NCBI RefSeq assembly: GCF_023721835.1
Contig: NZ_JAMKFE010000019.1
Span: 33,447-97,446, forward strand
Direction of reading: 5' to 3'
Length of the DNA stretch: 64,000 bases
Origin: Caldimonas mangrovi
GTDB lineage: Bacteria > Pseudomonadota > Gammaproteobacteria > Burkholderiales > Burkholderiaceae_C
Made by a program: the position numbers and the translations under genes. Positions 56,595-64,000 of this stretch are shown here, in pieces. The notes beneath the pieces are model-generated. The model did no database searches and was not told where the DNA came from. It was given only the letters and a program-made list of their open reading frames with translations. The number at the start of each line of letters is the position of its first letter. Position 1 is the stretch's first letter.

Positions 56595-57080
56595 ATGCTG
56601 CTGGAAGGCTCCTGCCACTGCCGCGCCGTGCGATTCAGCGTCGAATCGCACGAGCCCTACCCCTTCATGCGCTGCTACTGCTCGATCTGTCGCAAGACCG
56701 CCGGCGGCGGCGGCTATGCGATCAACCTCGGCGCCGACTTCCACACGCTGAAGGTCACCGGGCGGCGCTCCCTGGGCGTGTACCGCGCCCGCATGGGTGA
56801 CGCGGACGACGCCGAGACCAGCACCGGCCAGCGCCACTTCTGCAAACGCTGCGGCAGCGCGCTGTGGCTGTTCGATCCCACCTGGCCCGATCTGGTGCAC
56901 CCGCACGCCAGCGCGATCGACACGCCGCTGCCCGCGCCGCCGCACACCACGCACATGATGCTCGGTTCCAAGGTCGGCTGGGCCCAAGCCGAGAAGCGCG
57001 CGGGCGATGCCTGCTTCGACGAATACCCCGACGAATCCTTGGCTGCGTGGCACGAGCGCCACGGGCTGCACGACACGTAG
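56595..57080 (+). CDS. GFA/Mss4-like glutathione-dependent formaldehyde-activating family protein
   Basis: A 161-residue GFA-domain protein. Zinc-site Cys residues are visible as GSCHC (C7, C9), RCYCSICRK (C27, C29, C32) and HFCKRCGS (C83, C86), the usual arrangement. The family founder condenses formaldehyde with glutathione, but most members have unknown substrates. No formaldehyde genes are adjacent. Confidence 0.87.
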   Translation: MLLEGSCHCRAVRFSVESHEPYPFMRCYCSICRKTAGGGGYAINLGADFHTLKVTGRRSLGVYRARMGDADDAETSTGQRHFCKRCGSALWLFDPTWPDLVHPHASAIDTPLPAPPHTTHMMLGSKVGWAQAEKRAGDACFDEYPDESLAAWHERHGLHDT

Positions 57081-57210
57081 TTTTTGCTGCGGCTACGCAA
57101 GAGTTGCAGGCTCCTGCGTGCAGCCTTCGCGCTGCTGCAGGCGTCCGCCCCGGGCCTGCTGGGCATGGAATGCGCTACCTCCTCCAGTTGCGAACACAGG
57201 GGAATACCGC

Positions 57211-58005
57211 ATGAAGATCGACCTCAAGGGCAAGGCCGCCGTGGTGACGGGTGCCACCCACGGCATCGGCCGCGCGATCGCCACGGGTTTGCTCGAAGCC
57301 GGTGCGTCGGTGACCATCAACGCCCGCTCGCGCGACGACGTGCACGCTGCGGTGGACACGCTGCGCCGCACGGCGCTCAACGTCGAGGTGCGCGGCGTGG
57401 CCGCCGACCTTGGCACGCCGGACGGCTGCGCGGCGCTCGTCAAGGCCATTCCCGACGCCGACATCCTGGTCAACAACGTCGGCATCTACGAGCAGCGCGA
57501 TTTCTTCGACACCAGCGACGACGACTGGCAGCGGCTGTTCGACGTCAACGTGATGTCGGGCGTGCGCTTGGCGCGGCACTACCTGCGCGGCATGTTGCAG
57601 CGCGACTGGGGCCGGGTGGTGTTCGTCTCGTCCGAGTCGGGCATCAACATTCCGGCCGACATGCTGCACTACGGCTTCACGAAGGCCGCGCAGCTGGCGG
57701 TGTCGCGCGGGCTGGCGAAGCTGACGCGCGGCACTGCCGTGACCGTGAACGCCGTGCTGCCGGGGCCGACCCGCACCGAAGGCGTCGAGCGCATGATCGC
57801 GGCGATGGCGGCCGAGCAGCACCGCAGCCCCGACGAGATCGCCGCCGGCTTCGTGCGCGAGCACCGGCCCAGCTCCATCATTCAGCGGCTCGCTGCGCCC
57901 GAAGAGGTGGCCCACATGGTGGTGTACGCCTGCTCGCCGCAGGCGTCGGCGACCAACGGCGCTGCCCTGCGTGTCGAAGGGGGTATCGTGGACACGCTAG
58001 TCTAG
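57211..58005 (+). CDS. SDR oxidoreductase, 264 residues
   Basis: A short-chain dehydrogenase with TGATHGIG (13-20), NNVG (88-91) and the catalytic Ser140, Tyr154, Lys158 (YGFTK). The C-terminal ASATNGAALRVEGGIVDTLV is typical of a family of uncharacterised SDR proteins close to 3-oxoacyl-ACP reductase. GGGG site before the ATG. Substrate unknown. Confidence 0.87.
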   Translation: MKIDLKGKAAVVTGATHGIGRAIATGLLEAGASVTINARSRDDVHAAVDTLRRTALNVEVRGVAADLGTPDGCAALVKAIPDADILVNNVGIYEQRDFFDTSDDDWQRLFDVNVMSGVRLARHYLRGMLQRDWGRVVFVSSESGINIPADMLHYGFTKAAQLAVSRGLAKLTRGTAVTVNAVLPGPTRTEGVERMIAAMAAEQHRSPDEIAAGFVREHRPSSIIQRLAAPEEVAHMVVYACSPQASATNGAALRVEGGIVDTLV

Positions 58006-58070
58006 ATCGCCCCTACGGCCTGCGGCCGCCCCTCGAGGGGCGATGCTGGCGGACCGGCGGAGCCGGATCC
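58006..58070 (+). repeat. Stop-adjacent palindromic repeat, copy E
   Basis: 65 bases directly after the TAG of the SDR gene, ending in the complement of the core (ACCGGCGGAGCCGGATCC, 58053-58070). Read in gene direction it matches the other copies: a CCCCTACGGCCTGCGGCC start and a CCCCTCGAGGGG hairpin. Here it follows a plus-strand gene, so orientation tracks the gene and not the chromosome strand. Confidence 0.75.
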
Positions 58071-58137
58071 GCGGCATCACTCAGTGAATCGGTCGTGCCG
58101 GCGCGTTGTGCCAAGGTTATGAGGGCAAGGAACAGAC

Positions 58138-58542
58138 ATGAAAACGGTAACGTTTCTATTCCCAGTCGCGGTGCTGACGGTCGCCGCGCCGTTGTCGTTC
58201 GCGCAGGGCCCGGCACTCGAAGACACACCGCCCCCGCCGCCGCAGACCAGCGTCGCCGAGATCCGCTCCGAGCCCACCCCGGGCCGGGAGATACGGCTGC
58301 GCGGCCAGCTGGTGCGCGAAATGGGCGACGGCGTGCGCCTGTTCACCGACGACTCGGGCAGCATCCCCGTCGACCTGAACCATACGGCGCTGAAGGTGGA
58401 CCGCGAGGTGGACGGACGCTCGCCGGTCGAGGTGGTCGGCGAACTGGACGGCCCGGCCGACGCGCCGCCCACCGTGCGTGTGCGCAGCCTCACCGTGGTG
58501 GCGCCGCAGCCGCCGGCCCCCCCGGCACCGACCGCCGACTGA
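58138..58542 (+). CDS. Exported OB-fold protein, YgiW/YdeI-type
   Basis: A 134-residue exported protein: signal peptide (KTVTFLFPVAVLTVAAPLSFA), a Pro-rich spacer, then a single OB-fold of the YgiW/YdeI stress-tolerance group (REIRLRGQLVREMGDGVRLFTDDSGSIPVDL near residues 51-80). Members help survival under stress in enterobacteria by unknown means. A Pro-rich tail follows. Confidence 0.82.
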   Translation: MKTVTFLFPVAVLTVAAPLSFAQGPALEDTPPPPPQTSVAEIRSEPTPGREIRLRGQLVREMGDGVRLFTDDSGSIPVDLNHTALKVDREVDGRSPVEVVGELDGPADAPPTVRVRSLTVVAPQPPAPPAPTAD

Positions 58543-58653
58543 TGCACATGTGAGAGACTCCCGGCCGGGAGGCAACCCGACAACGAGGCCTGCCCGGCGA
58601 GACGCCCAGCGCCCCTGGGGCGCGAAGCCGGCGTGCGGCCCCAGGAGACCACC

Positions 58654-60333
58654 GTGGCCCCGACGCCCCAGCCCGAGCCGGCCCGCTTCGACTACGTGAT
58701 CGTCGGCGCCGGTACCGCCGGCTGCCTGCTGGCCAACCGCCTGAGCCGCGACCCGGCCAAACGCGTGCTGCTGCTCGAAGCCGGCCGCAAGGACGACTAC
58801 CACTGGATCCACATCCCGGTGGGCTACCTGTACTGCATCGGCAACCCGCGCACCGACTGGCTTTACCGCACCGAGGCCGACCCGGGCCTCAACGGCCGCA
58901 CGCTGCGCTACCCCCGCGGCAAGGTGCTGGGCGGCAGCTCCAGCATCAACGGCATGATCTACATGCGCGGCCAGCAGCGCGACTACGACCGCTGGGCCGA
59001 GCTGGCCGGCGACGACCGTTGGCGCTGGGACCACTGCCTGCCGTACTTCAAGCAGCACGAGAACCACTGGCGCCTGGACCCCGAACACCGGGCGCAGGCA
59101 GGCGAGGCGTTCGCCGCGCTGCACGGCCACGGCGGCGAATGGCGCGTGGAAAAGCAACGCCTGCGCTGGGAGGTGCTGGACGCGTTTGCGCAAGCCGCGC
59201 AGCAGGCCGGCGTTCCGGCCACCGACGACTTCAACCGCGGCACCAACGAAGGCGTGGGCTACTTCGAGGTGAACCAGCGCGCCGGCTGGCGCTGGAACAC
59301 CGCCAAGGCCTTCCTGCGCCCGGCCTGCATGCAGCGCCCCAACTTCACGATGTGGACCGGCTCGCAAGTGGCGAAGCTGCTGACCGAGCGCGACGGCACC
59401 GGTGCGCTGCGCGTGACGGGTTGCGAAGTCGTCACGCCGAGCGGCCGGCAAACGGTGCACGCGGCCGGCGAAGTGATCCTGGCCGCCGGCGCCATCGGTT
59501 CGCCGCAGATTCTGCAGCTGTCGGGCATCGGCCCTGCCGCGTGGCTGCACGAGCATGGTGTGCCGGTGGCGCACGAACTGCCGGGCGTCGGCGGCAACCT
59601 GCAGGACCACCTGCAGATCCGCGCGGTGTATTCGGTCGAAGGCGTGAAGACGCTCAACACGCTGGCCGGCCGCTGGTGGGGCAGGGCGCTGATTGGCCTG
59701 GAATACGCCTGGCGCCGCAGCGGCCCGATGAGCATGGCGCCGTCGCAACTGGGGGCCTTCACCCGCTCGTCGCCCGAACATGCGTGGCCCAACATCGAAT
59801 ACCACGTGCAGCCGTTGTCGCTGGAAGCCTTCGGTGAGCCGCTGCACCCGTTCAACGCGTTCACGGCCAGCGTTTGCAACCTGAACCCGACCAGCCGCGG
59901 CTTCGTGCGCATCCGCTCGCCGCGGCTGGAGGATGCGCCGCGCATCATGGCCAATTACCTGTCCACCGCCGAAGACCGCCAGGTGGCCGCCGACTCGCTG
60001 CGCGTGACGCGCCGCATCGTCGAGCAGCCGGCACTGCAGAAGTACCGCCCGCAGGAGGTGAAGCCCGGTGTGCAGTACCAAAGCGACGAAGAGCTGGCGA
60101 CGCTGGCCGGCGACATCGCGACCACCATCTTTCACCCGGTGGGCACGTGCAAGATGGGCCGCGACGACGACGACAGCGCCGTGGTCGACGCCCGACTGCG
60201 CGTGCGCGGTGTGCGCGGGCTGCGCGTGGTGGACGCCAGCGTGATGCCGACGATCACCAGCGGCAACACCAACTCACCGACGCTGATGATCGCCGAGCGG
60301 GCGGCAGAGTGGATCGTGCAAGACGGCCGCTGA
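58654..60333 (+). CDS. GMC-family FAD oxidoreductase
   Basis: A 559-residue GMC oxidoreductase. FAD loop [16 protein letters not shown] (residues ~15-30), the GMC signature [19 protein letters not shown] (~88-106) and the C-terminal active-site HPVGTCKMG and [17 protein letters not shown] (catalytic His and Asn) are present. It resembles choline/alcohol dehydrogenases, but [25 protein letters not shown] suits alcohol or polyol substrates. GTG at 58654 follows an AGGAG six bases away and is preferred to GTG 58633. Confidence 0.87.
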   Translation: MAPTPQPEPARFDYVIVGAGTAGCLLANRLSRDPAKRVLLLEAGRKDDYHWIHIPVGYLYCIGNPRTDWLYRTEADPGLNGRTLRYPRGKVLGGSSSINGMIYMRGQQRDYDRWAELAGDDRWRWDHCLPYFKQHENHWRLDPEHRAQAGEAFAALHGHGGEWRVEKQRLRWEVLDAFAQAAQQAGVPATDDFNRGTNEGVGYFEVNQRAGWRWNTAKAFLRPACMQRPNFTMWTGSQVAKLLTERDGTGALRVTGCEVVTPSGRQTVHAAGEVILAAGAIGSPQILQLSGIGPAAWLHEHGVPVAHELPGVGGNLQDHLQIRAVYSVEGVKTLNTLAGRWWGRALIGLEYAWRRSGPMSMAPSQLGAFTRSSPEHAWPNIEYHVQPLSLEAFGEPLHPFNAFTASVCNLNPTSRGFVRIRSPRLEDAPRIMANYLSTAEDRQVAADSLRVTRRIVEQPALQKYRPQEVKPGVQYQSDEELATLAGDIATTIFHPVGTCKMGRDDDDSAVVDARLRVRGVRGLRVVDASVMPTITSGNTNSPTLMIAERAAEWIVQDGR

Positions 60334-60345
60334 GGCCGCCCCTCG

Positions 60346-61350
60346 TCATAGCGCGTCGAGCGGGCTGCGCACCCCGCGGCCGCCTTTGTTGAGCACGTGC
60401 GTGTAGATCATCGTGGTGGCGACGTCGGCGTGGCCCAGCAGTTCCTGCACCGTGCGGATGTCGTAGCCGGCCTGCAGCAGGTGGGTGGCGAAGCTGTGGC
60501 GCAGCACGTGCGGTGAGCAGGGCTTGACGATGCCGGCGCGGCGGGCCGCCGCAGCCACCGCCCGCTGCACCGAATGTTCGTGCAGGTGATGGCGACGTTC
60601 CTTGCCGGTGCGCGGGTCGACCGAGCGCACAGGGCTGGGAAACACGTACTGCCACCCCCACGATCTGCCCGCGCTGCGGTACTTGACCGCCAGCGCGTCG
60701 GGCAGGTGCACTTCGCCCAGGCCGGCGTCGAGGTCCTTGCGATGCCAGGCCTGGGCCTGGTCGACCTGCTGCTGCAGCGGCAGCAGAAGATTTTCCGGCA
60801 GCACCGTCACCCGGTCCTTGTTGCCCTTGCCTTGCCGGACGATCAACTCGCGCCTCTCGAACTCCACGTCTTTGACGCGCAGGCGCAGGCATTCGAGCAA
60901 GCGCATGCCGGTGCCGTACAGCAAGGCCGCTGCCAGCCACATCGTCCCGTTCATCTGCAGCAGCAGGTCACGCGCTTCCCGCTGCGTCAACACAACCGGC
61001 AGGCGCCGCGGCACCTTGGCCGCGACGACATCGGCCAGCCACGGCAGATCGAGGCCGAGCACTTGCCCATACAAGAACAGCAAGGCTGCCTTGGCCTGGT
61101 TCTGCGTGGACGCCGCCACTTGCCTGTCGACCGCGAGGTGCGTCAGAAAGGCCGCCACCTCGGCCGCCCCCATTTCGCGCGGGTGCCGCTTGCCATGGAA
61201 CAAGATGAACCGGCGCACCCAGTCCACATAGGTGTCTTCCGTGCGCAGAGAGTAGTGAAGCAGCCGCGCCCGGTGCCGGATCTGATCCAGCAACCGCGGC
61301 GGCCGGCTTTCGCGGGCGACCGCGCTTACGGTGTCGGTGAGCGGCTCCAT
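60346..61350 (-). CDS. intI: Integron integrase IntI
   Basis: A 334-residue tyrosine recombinase of the integron type. The hallmark extra patch between catalytic motifs is seen as [20 protein letters not shown], followed by [14 protein letters not shown]. Catalytic residues are Arg (TGMRLLECL), His-x-x-Arg ([12 protein letters not shown]), His ([11 protein letters not shown]) and Tyr (MIYTHVL). It recombines attI with attC sites of cassettes. It lies on the strand opposite to the cassette genes, with the attI candidate 141 bases from its start, the layout of known integrons. The gene is full length with no visible defect. Confidence 0.93.
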   Translation of the reverse strand: MEPLTDTVSAVARESRPPRLLDQIRHRARLLHYSLRTEDTYVDWVRRFILFHGKRHPREMGAAEVAAFLTHLAVDRQVAASTQNQAKAALLFLYGQVLGLDLPWLADVVAAKVPRRLPVVLTQREARDLLLQMNGTMWLAAALLYGTGMRLLECLRLRVKDVEFERRELIVRQGKGNKDRVTVLPENLLLPLQQQVDQAQAWHRKDLDAGLGEVHLPDALAVKYRSAGRSWGWQYVFPSPVRSVDPRTGKERRHHLHEHSVQRAVAAAARRAGIVKPCSPHVLRHSFATHLLQAGYDIRTVQELLGHADVATTMIYTHVLNKGGRGVRSPLDAL

Positions 61351-61490
61351 CCGTGAAATATTAGGCGGCCTAACGCATAAGGGGCACCCCGCAGAAGGGG
61401 GTGCGAACCCAGGCGGGATATGTTGGGCCCTCGAAAGAGGGGATGGATTTGGGCCGCGTGCTCGGATACGCTGCGGGTTACCTAATAAAC
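61351..61490. promoter_or_regulatory. intI control region
   Basis: Divergent control region between intI and attI. It contains TTAGGC at 61361-61366 and GCCTAAC at 61368-61374, a near-perfect inverted pair of integrase-type core boxes 11 bases from the intI start codon, and a hairpin GCACCCC / GGGGTGC (61384-61404). No LexA box is recognised. The boxes could let IntI bind its own promoter. Confidence 0.6.
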
Positions 61491-61500
61491 GTTGAACTAA
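61481..61500 (+). other. Candidate attI recombination site
   Basis: The core box GTTGAAC (61491-61497) fits the integron consensus GTTRRRY and is preceded by CCTAATAAAC, an inverted left box. The arrangement closely resembles the simple site of the class 1 attI (CTAAAACAAAGTTAGGC). Crossover is expected between G61491 and T61492. It lies 141 bases before the intI start codon, on the correct side. Confidence 0.7.
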
Positions 61501-61599
61501 ACCGCTGACGCGGTGGAGGTATTCGAGCGAGAAGGGATGGTGATCGCCGTAGCTTGACCGGTGCGGGCATGTGCCCGAGCGTGGATCAAGGAGAAGGCG

Positions 61600-62472
61600 A
61601 TGACTGCACTTCGTCAACGCATGCTCGATGCGATGGTGCTGCGCGGCCTGGCGGTGCGCACACAGCAGAGCTACCTCGATGCGGTGGCGCGCCTGGCGCG
61701 GCACTATGGCCGCAAGCCCGACGGGCTCACATCTGAGCAGGTACAGCAATACCTGCTGCACCTGGTGCGCGAGCGGCACCTGGCGCGCTCCAGCGTCAAC
61801 CAATGCGCCTGTGCCTGCCGGTTTTTCTACGGTACCGTGCTGGGCCTGGACGCGCGAGCGTTCCAGATCCCGTTGGCGCCGGCCACACAACGCCTGCCCG
61901 AGTTGCTGTCACGCGAGGAGCTGGCGCGGCTGTTTGCCGCGGCCTGCCATCTCAAGGCGCGCAGCTTCCTGATGGTGAGCTACGGCACGGGCTTGCGCCT
62001 GAGCGAGCTGTGCCGGCTGCGCATGCAGCACATCGACAGCGCGGCCGACCGCCGCTGCATCCGCGTCGAACAGGGCAAGGGGGCGCACGACCGCTACGTG
62101 CCGCTGAGCGACGACGTGCTGCAAGTGCTGCGCACGTGGTGGCAACGCACCCGCTCCAGCGCCTGGCTGTTCGCCACGGCACGCGATGAGCGCTGCCCGC
62201 TGGACGGCCGCATGGCGCAGCGCTGGTACTACCAGGCGCGCGACGGCGCCGGCATCACCAAGCGGGGCGGCATCCACACGCTGCGCCACTGCTACGCCAC
62301 GCACCTGCTGGAAGCCGGCGTCGACCTGCACACGCTGCAGCAATGGCTGGGACACCGCCACGTCAGCACCACCATGCGCTACCTGCACCTGGCACGACCG
62401 GACCAGCCCGAAGGCGTGCGGCGCGATCCGCTGTCGCTGCTGGGCTCGTTGCCGGCCCCCGTGACGCACTGA
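61600..62472 (+). CDS. Tyrosine recombinase (XerC/D-like) partnered with IS91 transposase
   Basis: A 290-residue site-specific recombinase: N-terminal SAM-like DNA-binding domain (residues ~5-85) and a catalytic domain with Arg in GTGLRLSELCRLR, HTLRHCYATH, GHRHVSTTM and a final Tyr in RYLHLA. It lacks the IntI-specific patch, so it is not an integron integrase. AAGGAG lies six bases upstream of the ATG. Such genes occur just in front of IS91-type transposases in several bacteria. The stop (62472) is 8 bases before the next start. Confidence 0.88.
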   Translation: MTALRQRMLDAMVLRGLAVRTQQSYLDAVARLARHYGRKPDGLTSEQVQQYLLHLVRERHLARSSVNQCACACRFFYGTVLGLDARAFQIPLAPATQRLPELLSREELARLFAAACHLKARSFLMVSYGTGLRLSELCRLRMQHIDSAADRRCIRVEQGKGAHDRYVPLSDDVLQVLRTWWQRTRSSAWLFATARDERCPLDGRMAQRWYYQARDGAGITKRGGIHTLRHCYATHLLEAGVDLHTLQQWLGHRHVSTTMRYLHLARPDQPEGVRRDPLSLLGSLPAPVTH

Positions 62473-62480
62473 AGCCCGCC

Positions 62481-63662
62481 GTGGCCGTGACGCTGGCCGA
62501 GGTGCTGCGGCGCTTCGGCCCCGAGTACCTGCGCTCGCACACCTTGAGCACCGTGCAGGCCAAGGCATGGCGCGCGATCTTGGCCTGCCGCACACCGGCG
62601 CTGGGCGGGCAGCGCTGGGGTTGCGAGGGCTGTGGCGCCCAGCAATGGCGCTGGCACTCGTGTCGCAACCGGCACTGCCCGCAGTGCCAGAGCCGAGAGC
62701 GCGACGCCTGGCGCCGCGCCCGGTTGCAGGAACTGCTGGATGTGCCGTACTGCCACCTGGTGTTCACCTTGCCGCACGAGCTGAACACCCTGGCCGCCGC
62801 GCATCCGCGCTGGGCCTACGAGACGCTGATGCACAGCGTTGCCGCCACGCTGCGGGAGTTCGCCGCCAACCCGCGCTGGCTCGGCGGCGTGCCCTCCTTC
62901 ACGCTGGTGCTGCACACGTGGACGCAGGACCTGCGCCGGCACCTGCACGCGCACGCTGTGATGGCCTGTGGGGCGCTGGGCGATGACGGGCAGTGGGTCT
63001 CGCCGCGCCGTAGCGAGCGCTTCCTGTTCCCGGTGCAGGCCTTGTCGCGCGTGTTCCGCGGCAAGTTCGTGCAGGCGCTGCAGGCTGCCACACAAGCGGC
63101 TGCGCTGCCGCGTGATGCGCTCACGCCGCAACAGCAACAGCAGCGCCTGCAGGCGTTGCGCCGCCATGACTGGGTGGTGTACGCAAAAGCACCGTTGGAT
63201 GGGCCGGCGGCGGTGCTGGACTACCTCAGCCGCTACACGCACCGCACGGCCATCGGCCATGAGCGGCTGCTGGGCATCGAGGGCGGTGCGGTTCGCCTGC
63301 GCGTGCGAGCCACCGGGAATGCAGGCGGCAAGCGCGTCATTGCCGTACCGGGCGAGCAGTTCGTGCACCGGCTGATGCAGCACGTGCTGCCCCTGGGCTT
63401 CAAGCGCATCCGCCACTATGGCTTGCTGGCGCCGGCGGCCAAGACACGGCAACTGGCGTCGGCACGCGCGGCGCTGCAGATGCCACCGGCTCACCCGCTC
63501 GTCCAGGAGCAGGTGCGCGAGTTCATGCTGCGTGTGGCGCGCTTGGACCTGGCGCGCTGCCCACGCTGCCGCAGCACGCGCTGGCGTGTGGTCGAGTCCT
63601 TGCCCTGCATGGTTCGCGCTCTCCCTGCGTGGCCGGTGGTCCTGGGCAGGGGGCCACCGTGA
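62481..63662 (+). CDS. IS91-family HUH transposase
   Basis: A 393-residue rolling-circle transposase. The N-terminal zinc finger reads CEGCGAQQW...CRNRHCPQCQ; the metal-binding HUH motif is HLHAHAV; and a catalytic Tyr region is DYLSRYTHRTAI. Start is uncertain: no ATG is available and GTG 62481 or 62487 fits; the length is near that of known IS91-type transposases. It moves DNA one-ended from an origin (ori) end to a termination end. The frame is open and looks functional. Confidence 0.88.
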   Translation: MAVTLAEVLRRFGPEYLRSHTLSTVQAKAWRAILACRTPALGGQRWGCEGCGAQQWRWHSCRNRHCPQCQSRERDAWRRARLQELLDVPYCHLVFTLPHELNTLAAAHPRWAYETLMHSVAATLREFAANPRWLGGVPSFTLVLHTWTQDLRRHLHAHAVMACGALGDDGQWVSPRRSERFLFPVQALSRVFRGKFVQALQAATQAAALPRDALTPQQQQQRLQALRRHDWVVYAKAPLDGPAAVLDYLSRYTHRTAIGHERLLGIEGGAVRLRVRATGNAGGKRVIAVPGEQFVHRLMQHVLPLGFKRIRHYGLLAPAAKTRQLASARAALQMPPAHPLVQEQVREFMLRVARLDLARCPRCRSTRWRVVESLPCMVRALPAWPVVLGRGPP

Positions 63663-63911
63663 GTTCATACATAACCATTGCGTCTGAAAAACGCTGCCGT
63701 GTGTCCCTGGCAGCGGAGGTTGCCTTGTGCTTGGGGTGTGGCGATGAACAACGCACCCGCCCGGCTCGGCTCTGCACGCTTGGGTACATCGCCCGCCACT
63801 CGAATGGCGCCTCGCCTCCTGCCCGCTCGCTTGGGCGGCCTGCCCGCCTGCGTTGCGCAAACCCGGCTCCGAAACTTACACTGCCCATGCCCGCGCCGTA
63901 GCGGCGCTTCA
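63663..63911. other. Region downstream of the IS91-type transposase, possible oriIS
   Basis: 249 bases without a supported gene. Two hairpins are seen: GCTGCC / GGCAGC (63693-63714) and GCGCC / GGCGC (63893-63907). The second ends five bases before GTTC (63912-63915), the sort of tetranucleotide next to the ori end of IS91-type elements, so it is a candidate oriIS. A low-complexity frame (63744-63995) crosses the stretch. Confidence 0.45.
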
Positions 63912-63997
63912 GTTCAACAAGGTTTATCCCCCGCCATGCAGCCTTCGCCTGCTTCTTCTGCTTCGTCTCAGCGGCGGATAAACGCTATTCGTTAGGC
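63912..63997 (+). other. Candidate attC site closing the first cassette
   Basis: 86 bases with the outer boxes GTTCAAC (63912-63918, fits RYYYAAC) and GTTAGGC (63991-63997, fits GTTRRRY). Inside, GTTTATCC (63922-63929) pairs with GGATAAAC (63976-63983), giving the long imperfect hairpin expected of a single-strand attC; the CCCGCC next to it pairs with GGCGG. Size, order of boxes and their fit to the attI core all agree. The next cassette starts at T63992 and runs out of the window. Confidence 0.75.
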
Positions 63998-64000
63998 GTC

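Larger units (their letters stand above)
61492..63991 (+). mobile_element. First integron cassette position with Y-recombinase and IS91-type genes
   Basis: A unit of about 2.5 kb between the attI crossover point and the G of the attC core. It carries a tyrosine recombinase gene and an IS91-family transposase gene, both in the direction cassettes usually have. It may be one large cassette carrying an IS91-like element or an ordinary cassette into which the element inserted. Small hairpins ACCGC/GCGGT (61501-61514) and GGGCA/TGCCC (61565-61576) precede the first gene. Exact element ends are not defined by the sequence. Confidence 0.65.

Noticed and set aside
61600..62472. Second integron integrase
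   Set aside because: It lacks the extra patch that marks IntI proteins and points in the cassette direction, directly ahead of an IS91-type transposase.
63744..63995. An 83-codon frame ending in the attC site
   Set aside because: Cassette genes often end in attC, but this one is low-complexity (Pro, Ala, Arg, Ser) and crosses the candidate ori end of the IS91-type element, so it is not called a gene.

Overview
The window is high-GC proteobacterial DNA that looks like a Burkholderiales chromosome of the Rubrivivax/Leptothrix/Caldimonas type. This rests on gene content, gene order (for example gguC, chvE, gguAB with a gbpR-type LysR gene) and G/C-ending codons; no rRNA or tRNA gene is present to settle the taxonomy. 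About 50 genes are supported, mostly in tight operons joined by 4-base stop/start overlaps.

Positions 1-17318 are a sugar uptake and oxidation locus. A long minus-strand operon (12477 down to 1) holds gguC, an aldehyde dehydrogenase, a YtfQ-like binding protein, ChvE with GguA and GguB, a YtfR/YtfT/YjfF-like transporter, dgoK and the first part of dgoA. It is read divergently from a GbpR-type LysR regulator. A short-chain dehydrogenase, an IlvD/Edd-type sugar-acid dehydratase and an SMP-30 lactonase complete the set. Together these proteins can import L-arabinose, D-galactose and related sugars and oxidise them through lactone, aldonate and 2-keto-3-deoxy acid, to 2-oxoglutarate (pentose) or pyruvate plus glyceraldehyde 3-phosphate (galactose).

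Positions 17430-28055 hold mixed genes: a chemoreceptor, a DUF1287 protein, an AraC regulator, an amidase, two acyltransferases, HEAT-like and ankyrin proteins, a hot-dog thioesterase and a remnant of an NTF2-like gene. Positions 28099-40015 are a complete myo-inositol locus: binding protein, permease, ATPase, iolC fused to a DUF2090 aldolase-like domain, iolD, iolE and iolB on the minus strand, and an RpiR regulator with two Gfo/Idh/MocA dehydrogenases on the plus strand. A RutE-like nitroreductase, phhB and a phenylalanine-hydroxylase homologue that lacks the usual iron-binding Glu follow.

Positions 42089-60333 carry a DUF2892 protein, two diguanylate cyclases, a NitT/TauT-type ABC transporter, three SDR/GMC oxidoreductases, a MarC protein, CreD, a beta-helix lipoprotein and small proteins. 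From 60346 to the end lies a chromosomal integron platform: intI on the minus strand, a candidate attI at 61491, and a first cassette of about 2.5 kb carrying a second tyrosine recombinase and an IS91-type transposase, closed by a candidate attC that ends at 63997.

Two non-coding themes recur. A palindromic GC-rich repeat of about 65 bp starts right after the stop codon of at least five unrelated genes; three copies lie inside the sugar and inositol operons, two of them just behind a binding-protein gene. The three catabolic control regions at 12.5, 14.4 and 37 kb carry repeated AT-rich motifs that look like operators.
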